DNA of 64,000 nucleotides from a virus. Of this stretch, positions 1 through 9,298 are shown in pieces. Every line of letters starts with the position of its first letter. The stretch's first letter is position 1. The notes under the pieces were generated by a model. That model was not told the origin of the DNA and searched no databases. It was given only the letters and a program-made list of their open reading frames with translations. Location: positions 62,001-126,000 of the IMG/VR virus record IMGVR_UViG_3300028394_000001, one strand, 5' to 3'. Position numbers and translations under genes: made by a program.

Positions 1-1
1 T

Positions 2-418
2 ATTCTTTCCATGTTTTACAAAATAGGTCGAGGTGTTGATATGATGAATGAACATACCTCTAGAACAGGCAAACAATATGATTTAGTTATTCGTATGAGA
101 CCTGATTTGGTTTTTAAACAACAGTTACCAAATTTTGATTCCAATAAATTTTATACCATATTGCATCGAAATCACGTTGGCCAAGGAACAGGAGATATGT
201 TTCAAGCAAGTAATCAATGGCTCATGACAATTTTTAGTAACATATCACTTATTTTGCCACAATTATACAAAGAAACTGGAATACTTTGTCCACACATTGT
301 TTCTGAACATATGTTTAGACAATTACAATTGCCTTGGGAAGAATTTCCTATTGAACGAATGTTGATGCATACACCAGCTGGCGAATATAAACCAAAACAA
401 CTTTATGGATACAATTAA
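2..418 (+). CDS. Partial glycosyltransferase-like protein (5' end outside window)
   Basis: The frame is open to the left edge, so the gene starts upstream. The visible 138 or so residues contain a YDLVIRMRPDLVF segment, typical of phage and bacterial proteins annotated as glycosyltransferase-like, in which an R-x-R/K-x-D core precedes a substrate loop. The C-terminus (PAGEYKPKQLYGYN) ends just before a methyltransferase gene, and a phosphodiesterase follows, so the three may act together on a surface glycan or another small polar substrate. Function is inferred from context and one motif only. Confidence 0.55.
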   Translation: MLSMFYKIGRGVDMMNEHTSRTGKQYDLVIRMRPDLVFKQQLPNFDSNKFYTILHRNHVGQGTGDMFQASNQWLMTIFSNISLILPQLYKETGILCPHIVSEHMFRQLQLPWEEFPIERMLMHTPAGEYKPKQLYGYN

Positions 419-419
419 A

Positions 420-1157
420 ATGACAAATGAAATTAAACTCACATCTGGTGAAGTTACACTTAGAGTATATGATGAACCAACCATCTTCGATGAAATTATT
501 TCATTAAAAGACGGACCTGTCCAATATGAGAGAGTTGGTACAGGTAACATTAAAATGGTTCAACATCCTTATCCATATTCCATTAAACTAGAAGAATTTA
601 ATTTTTTAACAAACTTGATTAAAGATAATAATCTACAAAGAGGTTATGAATGTGCAACAGCTTTTGGAATCAGCTCACTAGCCATTGGTTTAGGTTTTAA
701 AGAAACTGGTGGAAAATGTGTTACCATGGATGCCTATATTGAAGAAAAATGTGGAGATGCCGGTGCATATGAAAAATTCGAAAGAGAAGTATATGAAAAG
801 GCTGATGGGTTGAAATCGGTAAAGTATCTTATTGAAAAATACAATTTAGGAAATACATTGTATCCTGAAATTGGTTGGAGTCCAACAGATACAGAATCTG
901 CTGTCAGAAAACATATCACTGAACCATTGGATTTTGTTTTTATTGATGCTGGTCATTTCCCTGAACAGATGATAAAAGACTTTGATGCATTCTTACCATT
1001 GCTCGGTGAAAAGTATGTGTTAGCTTTCCATGACGTTTATCCTTGGAGTTATTCAGATATGGTACATGACCATATTTACAAAAGGATAGGAAAACGTGTA
1101 GAAATTAAAGTTCCACATCCAGCTGGTGAAAACTTAGGTGTTATTATTAACTTATGA
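420..1157 (+). CDS. Class I SAM-dependent methyltransferase-like protein
   Basis: The protein is about 245 residues and looks like a Methyltransf_24-type Rossmann methyltransferase. There is a glycine-rich SAM loop region (YECATAFGISSLAIGLGF), an acidic end of strand 2 (CVTMDAYIE), and the motif LDFVFIDAGHFPEQMIKDF, characteristic of small O-methyltransferases, followed by YVLAFHDVYPW. An upstream in-frame ATG at 405 would overlap the preceding gene by 14 nt. I prefer ATG 420 because it follows the preceding stop directly and has a GGA 10 nt upstream. The 3' end overlaps the next gene as ATGA. Substrate unknown; neighbours suggest glycan or lipid head-group modification. Confidence 0.7.
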   Translation: MTNEIKLTSGEVTLRVYDEPTIFDEIISLKDGPVQYERVGTGNIKMVQHPYPYSIKLEEFNFLTNLIKDNNLQRGYECATAFGISSLAIGLGFKETGGKCVTMDAYIEEKCGDAGAYEKFEREVYEKADGLKSVKYLIEKYNLGNTLYPEIGWSPTDTESAVRKHITEPLDFVFIDAGHFPEQMIKDFDAFLPLLGEKYVLAFHDVYPWSYSDMVHDHIYKRIGKRVEIKVPHPAGENLGVIINL

Positions 1158-1603
1158 TTTATATTGCTCATCGTGGACTAACAACCGGGCCCAATAAAGA
1201 TATTGAAAACTGGCCGAAACAGATTGAGAAAGCAATTTCAGAAGGTTTTCATTGTGAAATCGATTTGTGGGTGATGGATGATAAGAAAACTTTGATGTTG
1301 GGTCACGATAAACCTCAATATTTGATTGATTATACCTTTCTCTATGATAAACCCCTTTGGATACATGCAAAAAACTTTGAAGCTTTAAGTTGGTTATCTG
1401 AACGAATATTAAACTATTTTTGGCATGATAATGACAGTTATACATTAACCAGTAATGGTTGTATTTGGACATATCCCGGTTCCAAACTAAATGAAAATAG
1501 TATATGTAATCAGCCGGAATGGAATACACCAATTGAAAAACTATTAAATTTTAAAGAAAACTGTTTTGGTGTATGTTCCAAGTATGTGGGATTGATGAGA
1601 TAA
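1154..1603 (+). CDS. Glycerophosphodiester phosphodiesterase-like (PI-PLC fold) protein
   Basis: A 149-residue protein beginning MIYIAHRGL and continuing with CEIDLWVMDD and LGHDKPQY. These match the catalytic landmarks of the GDPD/PI-PLC TIM barrel: His-Arg near the N-terminus, Glu-x-Asp of the metal site, and the second His in GHD. It is shorter than cellular GDPD enzymes (about 250 residues), so the C-terminal half of the barrel is reduced. The start overlaps the upstream stop (ATGA), implying translational coupling. It may hydrolyse a phosphodiester in a lipid head group or teichoic-like polymer; the substrate is not visible. Confidence 0.65.
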   Translation: MIYIAHRGLTTGPNKDIENWPKQIEKAISEGFHCEIDLWVMDDKKTLMLGHDKPQYLIDYTFLYDKPLWIHAKNFEALSWLSERILNYFWHDNDSYTLTSNGCIWTYPGSKLNENSICNQPEWNTPIEKLLNFKENCFGVCSKYVGLMR

Positions 1604-1610
1604 AAAGTTG

Positions 1611-1618
1611 TATAAATA
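1611..1618 (+). promoter_or_regulatory. T4-type late promoter TATAAATA
   Basis: An exact match to the T4 late promoter -10 octamer TATAAATA, in the 57-nt gap after the phosphodiesterase gene and 43 nt before the next start. It marks the beginning of a long co-directional run (1661-9296) that looks like virion or late genes. Confidence 0.7.
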
Positions 1619-1660
1619 ACAGATGGTAACCAGAGTGTGTTACAATTCTAAGGGCAATCA

Positions 1661-2107
1661 ATGAAAACTTTTATTTCCTTCTTAAAAGAAGAAGCGGAGC
1701 CAGAAGGTTCGGCTTTAAAGCATATTCACCATGCGGAAGACCGTCCGTTAATGCACGGCGCCGAAGGGTTTGAACATGCACATGGTGCTTTAATGCAGGC
1801 TCACGAACACGTTAAAGCCAAAGCAAATAGCAGCAATCTAACCATGAAATATGATGGTTCACCTGCAATTGTCTTTGGTCACCATCCAAAAACAGGTAAA
1901 TTCTTTGTTGCAAGCAAGTCAGCCTTCAACAAGACTCCAAAAATTAACCACACAGAAAAAGATGTTGACAAGAATCATGGTCACGCACCTGGACTTGCAT
2001 TAAAACTTAAAGCTGCTTTGAAACATTTGCCAAAAGTTACACCAAAGCATGGTGTTTATCAAGGTGACATGATGCATTCATCAGAGGATTTACACCACCA
2101 TGACTAA
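1661..2107 (+). CDS. Ligase-type nucleotidyltransferase, N-terminal part (split gene)
   Basis: A 148-residue protein starting MKTFISFLKEE, a motif resembling the T4 capsid-targeting peptide. At residues 63-66 it has K-Y-D-G followed by SPAIVFG, which matches motif I (KxDG, lysine-nucleotide adduct site) of covalent nucleotidyltransferases such as DNA/RNA ligases. Near the end GVYQGDMM resembles motif III. The reading frame then stops, and motifs IV and V lie in the next ORF, in the +1 frame. It looks like the family phage annotators call DUF6267, usually one protein. Whether the break is real, programmed or a sequencing error is open. The protein is very rich in histidine. Confidence 0.65.
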   Translation: MKTFISFLKEEAEPEGSALKHIHHAEDRPLMHGAEGFEHAHGALMQAHEHVKAKANSSNLTMKYDGSPAIVFGHHPKTGKFFVASKSAFNKTPKINHTEKDVDKNHGHAPGLALKLKAALKHLPKVTPKHGVYQGDMMHSSEDLHHHD

Positions 2108-2855
2108 AAAAGTATCGTTTACTCCAAATACAATCACTTACACCGCGCATGGTGATAATGCTAAAAAAGTTGCTGCGTCTAAGGTTGGTGTAGTGGTTCA
2201 CACAAAATATCATGGTTCCGATATTGGTACTATGTCTGCACACCACGATGTTGACCACCACAACTTTAAACAACATAAAGATGTTCACCATCATGGTGCA
2301 GAACATGATACTGCAAAAGTTGATTATCCATCTCATGCACAGGATGAATTTCATAAACACATGGCAGCTGCAAAAGAAATCCATGATACACACGGATCAA
2401 AAATGTATCATGCAACAGCAAAACACAGAGGTGAAAATACACATCTGACAACCTACATCAACAAAACCGTTGACACCGGTGAAGTTCCAAATGTTTCATC
2501 ATTAAAAACTCACATTAAAACACAACACGCCAAAATGGCAGATAAAGTCAAAACCGACGCTGCCAAGAAAGCAAAAACTTCTGCGGGACAGGAACATGTT
2601 GACCATATTGAAAAGAACAAAGAACATTATCAGAATCTTCTAACAATGCACCATCATTTAGCACAAGCTAAGAACACTCTAGTTAAACACCTAGAAGGTC
2701 ATGAAGGACATTATGAACATCACATTGGTGGTGTTAAATCTAAACCCGAAGGATTTGTGGTTCACCATACTCCAGAATCTGGAAAAACTGAACCAACAAA
2801 GTTAGTAAATAGAGCGGAGTTCGCAAAACAAAACAGATTAAAAATCAGAAAATAA
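2100..2855 (+). CDS. Ligase-type nucleotidyltransferase, C-terminal part (split gene)
   Basis: A 251-residue ORF overlapping the upstream one by 8 nt (ATGACTAA) in the +1 frame. Its first residues (KKVSFTPNTITYTA, then VGVVVHTKYHG) read as the direct continuation of the upstream protein. Residues 216-221 (PEGFVV) match motif IV (EGxV), and TKLVNRAEF at about 233 matches the motif V lysine. The stretch at about 45-115 is His-rich and probably an insertion. An AGAGGA ribosome-binding site 11 nt before ATG 2100 allows separate initiation. The catalytic centre would need both polypeptides, or a +1 frameshift at GAC-TAA. Confidence 0.65.
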   Translation: MTKKVSFTPNTITYTAHGDNAKKVAASKVGVVVHTKYHGSDIGTMSAHHDVDHHNFKQHKDVHHHGAEHDTAKVDYPSHAQDEFHKHMAAAKEIHDTHGSKMYHATAKHRGENTHLTTYINKTVDTGEVPNVSSLKTHIKTQHAKMADKVKTDAAKKAKTSAGQEHVDHIEKNKEHYQNLLTMHHHLAQAKNTLVKHLEGHEGHYEHHIGGVKSKPEGFVVHHTPESGKTEPTKLVNRAEFAKQNRLKIRK

Positions 2856-4607
2856 ATGAAATCCTTTTTAGAAGTTATACAAGAAAAAGCATCTGGTGAT
2901 GTTCACCATGTGATGTCCTTTGGTCGGATGAATCCTCCGACTACTGGTCACCTAAAGCTTATAGACAAAGTAAAAGAAGTTGCAAAGAAACAACATGCGG
3001 ATCATTCCGCTGTGGTTGTTTCACATTCACAGGATTCAAAAAAGAACCCACTTTCTTCTCAACAGAAGATTAAACACCTGAAAAGATATTCACCTGGTAC
3101 ACATTTTGAAGCTTCTTCTAAAGAGAAACCAACATTTCTACAACATGCAGCTGAATTACACAAAAAAGGTGTGACACACTTGCACATGGTTGTTGGTTCA
3201 GACCGCGTGAAAGAAATGCACGATAAGTTACACCAATACAATGGAAATCATCCTGGAGCTCTGTACCATTTTAAGAAGATAACAGTTCATTCGGCTGGCC
3301 AAAGAGATCCTGACGCAGAAGGTACAGAAGGAATGTCTGGCACCAAGATGCGTGAACATGCTAAGAGCAGTAACTTTGGAGAATTCCGTAAAGGTGTTCC
3401 CTCTCATGTACCTGAACACCATGCAAAAGAATTGATGCATGATGTTCGCAAGGGAATGGGATTACATGAAGATTACAGTTATGGTCGCCATAAAGCAATC
3501 TTCGTAACTGGTGGTCCAGGTTCAGGTAAAGACATTATCGTCCGTGAGTGTATTGCTTCACAGAAGATTGTTGAACATAATTTCCAACAAGTTGTAGATA
3601 TTCTAAATGATAAACACAAACTTGCAATGAGATCCATGAGTCCAAAATTTGAATCCATACGCACCCGCGCACCACTAATCATTAATGGACCAGCAGACGA
3701 TTTGCAGAAAATTGGCCAAATCAAAGAAGAATTGGAAGAATTGGGTTATCAAACAATGATGGTGTTTGTGGATACAACCAATTCAGTCAGTAAAGAAAGA
3801 AACACACTATTATCTAAGATGATGATGGAATCTATTCGCCAAGAAAAGTGGCAAAAAGCACAAAAGAATGCTGAACAACTTTCTGAAATGTTTACTGATT
3901 TTGTGAGATTCGATAATTCTGGTGACTTAGAATGCAAAGAGGAAGATATTACAGAAACTTATAAACTAACAAAAGAGTTTCTATCTTCAAGCTCTATCAT
4001 TGAATCTTTACAGAACGGAAATCGTTTTAGAGGATTGTATGAAAGTTCTAAGACTAAAGTTAAAGTTTTAAAAGATAACAATAGTCCATTCATGCAAATT
4101 CAAAACAAAATGGGCAAACGGGATGATGTTCGTGATGGTGATGTAAAGTCAAATAGTACATATGCATTTAGGACATATGCGGAAGCCAATTTTAATAAAG
4201 ACAAAGAAACCGGTAAGAAAAAGACTGCATTGTCTGCCGGCCGAGTTGGTGATCCAGGTGGTATTGGTCCAACAATGAATGCTCGCACAGGTGGAGGTTC
4301 CAGTTCGGCTGGTGCTGGACTAGGTAACCAAACTTACAGTGAAGCTGAAGAATTTGATAACATAAATGTTGCCGCTGCGGGTTTAGATTCTAAACCTAAA
4401 AAAGTTAGTCCAAATCCGTTAGGTGAAAAGAAAAAACTTAAAGGTTTCAAAGAATCAGTTTACTCTGGTGAAACCGGAAATGAAATGGGAGTTGCAGGTG
4501 TTATGGGTGGTGCAATGAAAAAAGAACCTCTAGTTAAGCCTACAGATAAATACATAAAAGCGGGTATTACAACTAAAACACAAAAGAAAAAATTGGGAGC
4601 CAAATAA
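2856..4607 (+). CDS. Nucleotidylyltransferase fused to P-loop kinase-like domain
   Basis: A 583-residue multidomain protein. Residues 1 to about 200 form a HIGH-type nucleotidylyltransferase: [16 protein letters not shown] carries the (H/T)xGH signature, VVGSDRV lies mid-domain and SGTKMREH matches the ISSTxxR motif, as in NMN or phosphopantetheine adenylyltransferases. From about 210 a second domain carries Walker A GGPGSGKD and resembles zeta-toxin/kinase P-loop proteins. The last 200 residues are low-complexity and Gly/Lys-rich. The N-terminus [12 protein letters not shown] resembles a capsid-targeting peptide. Late position and neighbours suggest a packaged or late enzyme acting on nucleotide cofactors; the substrate is not determined. 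Confidence 0.75.
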   Translation: MKSFLEVIQEKASGDVHHVMSFGRMNPPTTGHLKLIDKVKEVAKKQHADHSAVVVSHSQDSKKNPLSSQQKIKHLKRYSPGTHFEASSKEKPTFLQHAAELHKKGVTHLHMVVGSDRVKEMHDKLHQYNGNHPGALYHFKKITVHSAGQRDPDAEGTEGMSGTKMREHAKSSNFGEFRKGVPSHVPEHHAKELMHDVRKGMGLHEDYSYGRHKAIFVTGGPGSGKDIIVRECIASQKIVEHNFQQVVDILNDKHKLAMRSMSPKFESIRTRAPLIINGPADDLQKIGQIKEELEELGYQTMMVFVDTTNSVSKERNTLLSKMMMESIRQEKWQKAQKNAEQLSEMFTDFVRFDNSGDLECKEEDITETYKLTKEFLSSSSIIESLQNGNRFRGLYESSKTKVKVLKDNNSPFMQIQNKMGKRDDVRDGDVKSNSTYAFRTYAEANFNKDKETGKKKTALSAGRVGDPGGIGPTMNARTGGGSSSAGAGLGNQTYSEAEEFDNINVAAAGLDSKPKKVSPNPLGEKKKLKGFKESVYSGETGNEMGVAGVMGGAMKKEPLVKPTDKYIKAGITTKTQKKKLGAK

Positions 4608-6154
4608 TGTTTACTAAGAATAGTGTTTCACAATCAATGATAAGCGCAGTTGAGTCTGTGTTGGCTGAAGATAAGAAGTTGCTCCTTGAACCTGATGCTG
4701 AGAAAAAAGGCCGCAAAAAGAAAGATGGAGTTAACGAAATGGACAAGAGCCAAACACCTCCAGGTCGTGACGGTGGTCATCGTCCTGGTGGTCCAGACCG
4801 GTATGTAAAGCCAATAACAAAAGAAAAAATGGTCAAACACGCTCTTGACATTCTTAGTAAATCAAATGCTAAAAAAGATGACAAGAAAGATGTGAAAGAA
4901 GAATTAAAAGGTGACCAACACAAGTTGGACAAGAATCACAACGGTAAATTGGACGGCCAAGATTTCAAATTACTAAGAATGAAAAAAGAAGGCGTCCTTG
5001 ATTCAATTAGATCCGGTACAAGAAAAGTTATGAATAAAGTTGCTCCAGGTGACGATAAGTTACTAAGTAATTTAGAAAGAGACACTGGTGGTAAGCGTCC
5101 TAATATGTACAACAAACCCAATGCTGGGCCTAAAACTGATGATAACTTCCGTGCATATCTTGCTTCAAAGAAAAATAAAACAAATGAAGAAATTGAAACT
5201 GTAGAAGAAGGTTCGTCCGCTATCATGAACAGGACGAGGAGTAACCTTAAAAGCGACTCAAATGTTGATATGAAAAAACACATTGGTGCTCAGGCTGACA
5301 GACATGAAAAACTCATGAACGCGAAACATGATGACCACATCCACAACATTCACCAAGACCAAAAAAGACGAGAAATTGATACAGATTTTCACGCTAAAAA
5401 AAGAGAAATAGAATTAAAGCATATGGAACATGGCCATCCTCACGATGTAAATTTAAATGATATGGTTCCAGCAATAGTTCATAGATACAAAAATTACGGA
5501 AAAACAAATGAAGGACTTGATCCAGTTGGCAAAGAAGATGACGATGTTAATAACGACGGCAAAACAGATAAATCAGATGACTATTTAAAGAATCGCCGTA
5601 AAGCAATTTCCGCATCAATGAAAAAAGAAGAAGTTGAAGAACTTGATGAATTGTCAAAGTCCACTCTTGGTTCGTATGCTAAGAAAGCATCCCGTGATGC
5701 TACAATTATGCGTAAAATTGGAGCAGATTTTGAAAACAGGGCTGACAGAGCAAGAAGTCCAGGTATGAAAGATTCCAACACTCAACTATCCAGTAAATAT
5801 AAACAAACGTCTTGGAAACGCAGAGACGGTGTTGAAAAAGCAATTGACCGTTTAACCAAAGAAGACATTGGTGCAATGCAAAGTGTCGTTGGCGAAAACA
5901 AAGGTAAGAAATCTGTAAGAGTGGATACACTTAAAGGACCTACAATCTCTAATGATCCGGAAGTGAAAAGTGCAAATGCTCATTTTTCCGGTAAAGCAGC
6001 AACATTGAAAGCTGAAGGTAAAGGCACAGATACTGCTGTACCTTTTGTTACCGATTCTGCAACACACAGAGAAATCAATAAAGCTGTTAAACCTACATTC
6101 AAGAGAATCAAAGAAATGTTGGGTAAAACAGGAACTTCGGAAGAAAAAAAGTGA
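4607..6154 (+). CDS. Lys/Asp-rich late protein with EF-hand-like loops
   Basis: A 515-residue, strongly charged and probably largely disordered protein. It has two calcium-loop-like segments: [13 protein letters not shown] (about 108-120) and [14 protein letters not shown] (about 310-323), both following the DxNxDGxxxxxD pattern of EF-hand/dockerin loops. A module at about 45-86 ([12 protein letters not shown] ... PDRYVKPI ... HALDILSKS) is repeated in the next gene. It also contains [17 protein letters not shown], common in uncharacterised phage virion proteins. The start overlaps the upstream stop by 1 nt. Structural role inferred from late promoter context; function unknown. Confidence 0.6.
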   Translation: MFTKNSVSQSMISAVESVLAEDKKLLLEPDAEKKGRKKKDGVNEMDKSQTPPGRDGGHRPGGPDRYVKPITKEKMVKHALDILSKSNAKKDDKKDVKEELKGDQHKLDKNHNGKLDGQDFKLLRMKKEGVLDSIRSGTRKVMNKVAPGDDKLLSNLERDTGGKRPNMYNKPNAGPKTDDNFRAYLASKKNKTNEEIETVEEGSSAIMNRTRSNLKSDSNVDMKKHIGAQADRHEKLMNAKHDDHIHNIHQDQKRREIDTDFHAKKREIELKHMEHGHPHDVNLNDMVPAIVHRYKNYGKTNEGLDPVGKEDDDVNNDGKTDKSDDYLKNRRKAISASMKKEEVEELDELSKSTLGSYAKKASRDATIMRKIGADFENRADRARSPGMKDSNTQLSSKYKQTSWKRRDGVEKAIDRLTKEDIGAMQSVVGENKGKKSVRVDTLKGPTISNDPEVKSANAHFSGKAATLKAEGKGTDTAVPFVTDSATHREINKAVKPTFKRIKEMLGKTGTSEEKK

Positions 6155-7524
6155 AAAATAAAAAAGATGTAATTAAGGATGTAATGAAACCTACATCTAT
6201 TTCACCAAAAAGTAGTTTTACTGACCCAAATGAACCTTGGTCAGCAAAAGCTAATGTTGCTGAAAATATTACATCAAAGCGTTCAGATTTACTGAAACAA
6301 TTTTACAAGTCAAAAGGTTGGAATGTGAATTACATTACTAAAAATAAAAGAGTATCTCAATCTAAAACTGGTGACTATGATAAATGGAAAAGAGACCATG
6401 GCATTTATGAAGATGACCAAATCGATGAAGTGTCAAATGAATTACTGGGTCGTTACAAGACTGCTGCAGGAAGTCAAGCATCAACATTAGATAAAGCTGG
6501 TGGTAAAGAAAACATTCAGAAAGCTAACAAGCGTTTCTCTGGTATTGTTAAAGCAACCAAGAAACAATTTGCAAATGATGATAAAAAACAAGGCGTAATG
6601 GAAATGGACAAATCACAAACTCCCCCAGGCCGTGATGGTCCACCAAGACCTGGACCAGACAAATATGTCAAACCTATCAGTGCTAAAAAATTTGTAAATC
6701 ATGCATTAAGCATTTTGCAAAAATCATCGCAGGCCGGGGATAAAAAGAAGGATGTGAAAGAGGCAAAAGATGCTGGTGAATATGATTATGAAGGTGCAAT
6801 GGCCAAAACACAACTTCAAACAATTTGCAGAAACGCTGAAGCTTTAAAAGATATGCTTGATGATGATGAGAATCTTCCAGAATGGGTACAAGCAAAAATC
6901 ACAAAAGCTGAAGACTATATCACAACATCACTGGATTATTTAAAATCCACCGATGAATTAGAAGAAGAAATTAGTTTAGATGAAGCTCTATCTAAAAATT
7001 CAACTGCTTACAATTGGATCCATGATTTTGTCCATTCAGACAATCCAAAGTTTGATGGAAAATCTAAAGCACAACGTATGCAAATGGCTCTTGCTGCGTA
7101 TTATGCAATGCAAAAAAGAAGTAGAACAAAAAATGAAGGTGTTGGTGACCCACAGGCAGCAACACAATCTCCAGCTGATGGTGCAAACGGAGGTGAAGAA
7201 CTCGCACCTCCAAAGAAGTCCATTAAAAGAATTGTAAAAGAATTTCACTCAGCTTCTCGTAAAGTACAAGAAGATTTATATGATTGGGAGAAAGACGATA
7301 AGGCCGCAAAGCCTTATGGCAAAAAACCAACCACACAAAAAATAGACGGTGTGAATAACATAGGTGACGATAAACCGGATGCAAAGTTGATACTAAAAGG
7401 TGGTAAAACATTGACTGGTGAACCAAGAGATACCGTTGAAATTGATCCCATGTTAAAAAATCGTAGTAAGATGCCAGACTACAAGAGTATGGACAAAATC
7501 AAGCAGAAACCACAAGAACAATAA
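6151..7524 (+). CDS. Late charged protein sharing a module with its neighbour
   Basis: A 457-residue charged protein starting at GTG 6151, which overlaps the previous stop as GTGA. Residues about 150-191 ([29 protein letters not shown]) duplicate the module of the upstream gene, so the two genes share ancestry or a common docking segment. The middle contains acidic helices and [16 protein letters not shown]. No enzymatic motif is visible. The final codons overlap a late-promoter-like AATAAATA, after which a short structural gene begins. Confidence 0.6.
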   Translation: MKNKKDVIKDVMKPTSISPKSSFTDPNEPWSAKANVAENITSKRSDLLKQFYKSKGWNVNYITKNKRVSQSKTGDYDKWKRDHGIYEDDQIDEVSNELLGRYKTAAGSQASTLDKAGGKENIQKANKRFSGIVKATKKQFANDDKKQGVMEMDKSQTPPGRDGPPRPGPDKYVKPISAKKFVNHALSILQKSSQAGDKKKDVKEAKDAGEYDYEGAMAKTQLQTICRNAEALKDMLDDDENLPEWVQAKITKAEDYITTSLDYLKSTDELEEEISLDEALSKNSTAYNWIHDFVHSDNPKFDGKSKAQRMQMALAAYYAMQKRSRTKNEGVGDPQAATQSPADGANGGEELAPPKKSIKRIVKEFHSASRKVQEDLYDWEKDDKAAKPYGKKPTTQKIDGVNNIGDDKPDAKLILKGGKTLTGEPRDTVEIDPMLKNRSKMPDYKSMDKIKQKPQEQ

Positions 7525-7527
7525 ATA
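7520..7527 (+). promoter_or_regulatory. Late promoter-like AATAAATA
   Basis: AATAAATA differs from the T4 late octamer TATAAATA in the first base. It overlaps the stop codon of the upstream gene and lies 31 nt before the next start, which has a strong AAGGAG ribosome-binding site at 7548-7553. Confidence 0.5.
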
Positions 7528-7558
7528 GATAGAATACCTTTCTACCCAAGGAGAAAAA

Positions 7559-8182
7559 ATGACAAACGTATGGAATAAAACCGATACCCCAGAAACACCA
7601 GGTAACTTTGGACATCCAGAGTGGCCTGTTCAACGCCAAGTTAGAACTGTTGCACAACTAGTTACATCCAATTTGACAGTTACTGGCGCAACAACGATTA
7701 AATTTACACTTCCAGCAGCTGTTTCCACTGTTGGTCTTGCCGCTGGTCAATTTGTCAATCTTCTAGGTGGTGGTTCAGCAGTTGCAAACCTTTCTTCAAA
7801 TGGTTCTCCTGGAATGTTCGTTTCGAATAACACTGTTGCTTCTGTTTCTGCAAATTTGGTTGTATTAACAACCGGTGTTACAGGAAACATTGCGGCAGGA
7901 TCAACGATTGGTTTTGATGCAGCTATTGTAAGACCTACAGGTGAAGTTTCTGCAACTTATTACGCAGATACAGTTCTTGCAACAGATTCTAGAATTACTA
8001 ATGCTAATAATAAAATTGGCGGTTCAGTCAATACAGGTTGGGTTCACGTTAGAAAGAAAACAAATGGTTTAACTGGTGAAGTTCGTTACATTAGAGAAAC
8101 TCTGGTTTGTTTGACTGATGCTTCATCCGTAAACACTGCTGGTGGTAACACTTCATGGGGTAGAGCATTCGCTAATACCTAA
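7559..8182 (+). CDS. Putative virion structural protein
   Basis: A 207-residue protein rich in Thr, Val, Ala, Asn and Gly with many beta-strand-like alternations, as expected for a small decoration, neck or tail-surface protein. The C-terminal NTGWVHVRKKTNG ... VRYIRETLV segment is typical of small myovirus structural proteins. There are no cysteines apart from one near the C-terminus and no enzyme motifs. Strong ribosome-binding site and nearby late promoter-like sequence fit abundant late expression. The exact virion location cannot be told. Confidence 0.6.
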   Translation: MTNVWNKTDTPETPGNFGHPEWPVQRQVRTVAQLVTSNLTVTGATTIKFTLPAAVSTVGLAAGQFVNLLGGGSAVANLSSNGSPGMFVSNNTVASVSANLVVLTTGVTGNIAAGSTIGFDAAIVRPTGEVSATYYADTVLATDSRITNANNKIGGSVNTGWVHVRKKTNGLTGEVRYIRETLVCLTDASSVNTAGGNTSWGRAFANT

Positions 8183-8197
8183 TGTAATCTTTTTATA

Positions 8198-8587
8198 ATG
8201 AATTTTGATGACCTAAATGAAGACAACTTTGTGATGTATGCAGTAAAATGTTATACATCACCTAGTTGTTTAATGTCTGAGTTTGAGGGAGACTTAAAAA
8301 GAACAAAATACCTAAAAAGGTTATTTCGTAGATATAAGGCAACTAAAAACATAAAAGAAAGACTAATTCTCAATCATATTATTCTCTTAAATAATGTATT
8401 CGGACCTGAAGCAACTTCCAGAATATTGTTTTTTAGAATTGATGAGAAGGATTACGATTCACTAAAGACATTTCTGTTATTCTTAAATATATTGCCAAAG
8501 GTAATAAAGGGTATAAGAGGTAAACACATAGATACAGATTTAATATCAGTAGACATGAAAATAGCAGACATACTAAGAAACATATGA
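8198..8587 (+). CDS. Conserved T4-like phage protein of unknown function
   Basis: A 129-residue protein of a family widespread in T4-like phages of aquatic bacteria (I recall it as DUF7207). It starts NFDDLNEDNFVMYAVK, then has DLKRTKYLKRLFRRY and ERLILNHIILLNNVFGPEATSRILFF, and ends in helices. The fold is probably all-alpha. It sits between a structural gene and a DUF6321-like gene, an arrangement common in related phages. No function can be inferred. Confidence 0.6.
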   Translation: MNFDDLNEDNFVMYAVKCYTSPSCLMSEFEGDLKRTKYLKRLFRRYKATKNIKERLILNHIILLNNVFGPEATSRILFFRIDEKDYDSLKTFLLFLNILPKVIKGIRGKHIDTDLISVDMKIADILRNI

Positions 8588-9099
8588 TAACATTCAAACA
8601 ATTCCTAGAAGAAAAGAAAACCCTAAGAAACACAAATCCATGTTGGACTGGTTATCATCCAATTGGTACTAAACAAAAGGGTGGCCGAACAGTTCCTAAT
8701 TGTGTTCCAGAAGAAGTGGAAGCAATGTTCGATATTATTGAAGAACTGGTCATGGAAATCTCAGAAGTACACCATATTGATCCTGAAATCATTTGGGAAG
8801 AACTTGCAGATGTATCAGATGAAGAACTATACGAATCTGCTGCATGGAGACGCAGCGAAGGTAAAGATCCTAAGGGTGGCTTGAACAGAAAAGGTATCGC
8901 ATCTTATCGCCGTGAAAATCCAGGTTCGAAGTTAAGTATGGCAGTAACTACAAAACCATCAAAATTAAAACCAGGTTCTAAAGCAGCAAATCGCCGTAAA
9001 TCATTTTGTGCTAGGATGGGCGGTATGCAAGGTGCAATGAAAAAACCTAATGGTGAACCTTCACGCAAAGCTTTAGCACTGAGAAAATGGAATTGCTAA
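8584..9099 (+). CDS. DUF6321-like phage protein
   Basis: A 171-residue protein. The N-terminus MITFKQFLEEKK resembles the capsid-targeting-like peptide seen in genes 1661 and 2856. The C-terminal half (AAWRRSEGKDPKGGLNRKG, then SYRRENPGSKLSMAV, PGSKAANRRKSFCARM and ALALRKWNC) is a highly conserved basic domain found in many myoviruses. It may bind nucleic acid. It overlaps the previous gene by 4 nt and the next by one nucleotide (TAATG). Confidence 0.65.
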   Translation: MITFKQFLEEKKTLRNTNPCWTGYHPIGTKQKGGRTVPNCVPEEVEAMFDIIEELVMEISEVHHIDPEIIWEELADVSDEELYESAAWRRSEGKDPKGGLNRKGIASYRRENPGSKLSMAVTTKPSKLKPGSKAANRRKSFCARMGGMQGAMKKPNGEPSRKALALRKWNC

Positions 9100-9296
9100 T
9101 GCAAACCTTCAAACAATTTGTAACTGAAATTGAAATAAAAGAAGACGGCATGGCTGCTGCTGGTCCAACTAATGTAGTTGGAAACGGTGCTATCGCCGGT
9201 ACAGGTGGTCCAGGTGGTGAACCTGGCGTCAATCTTAAAAAGAAAAAGAAAGTTGTTCTTCAACCAATGAGACTTAGAGCTCCACCGAGGATGTAA
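9099..9296 (+). CDS. Small Gly/Pro-rich late protein with MQTFKQF start
   Basis: A 65-residue protein starting MQTFKQFVTEIE, again like the capsid-targeting-type N-terminus, followed by GNGAIAGTGGPGGEPG and a Lys run (KKKKKVV). The start at 9099 overlaps the previous stop as TAATG; an in-frame ATG at 9087 would lie inside the upstream gene. Similar short proteins occur beside DUF6321 genes in related phages. Possibly an internal head protein; unproven. Confidence 0.55.
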   Translation: MQTFKQFVTEIEIKEDGMAAAGPTNVVGNGAIAGTGGPGGEPGVNLKKKKKVVLQPMRLRAPPRM

Positions 9297-9298
9297 TT

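Noticed and set aside
2212-2448. Alternative plus-strand frame within the His-rich segment
   Set aside because: A shadow of His codons (CAC/CAT) in the real frame; no start site and the protein is low complexity.
6980-7237. 85-codon frame inside the late charged protein gene
   Set aside because: Entirely contained in a conserved reading frame with a shared module; no ribosome-binding site.
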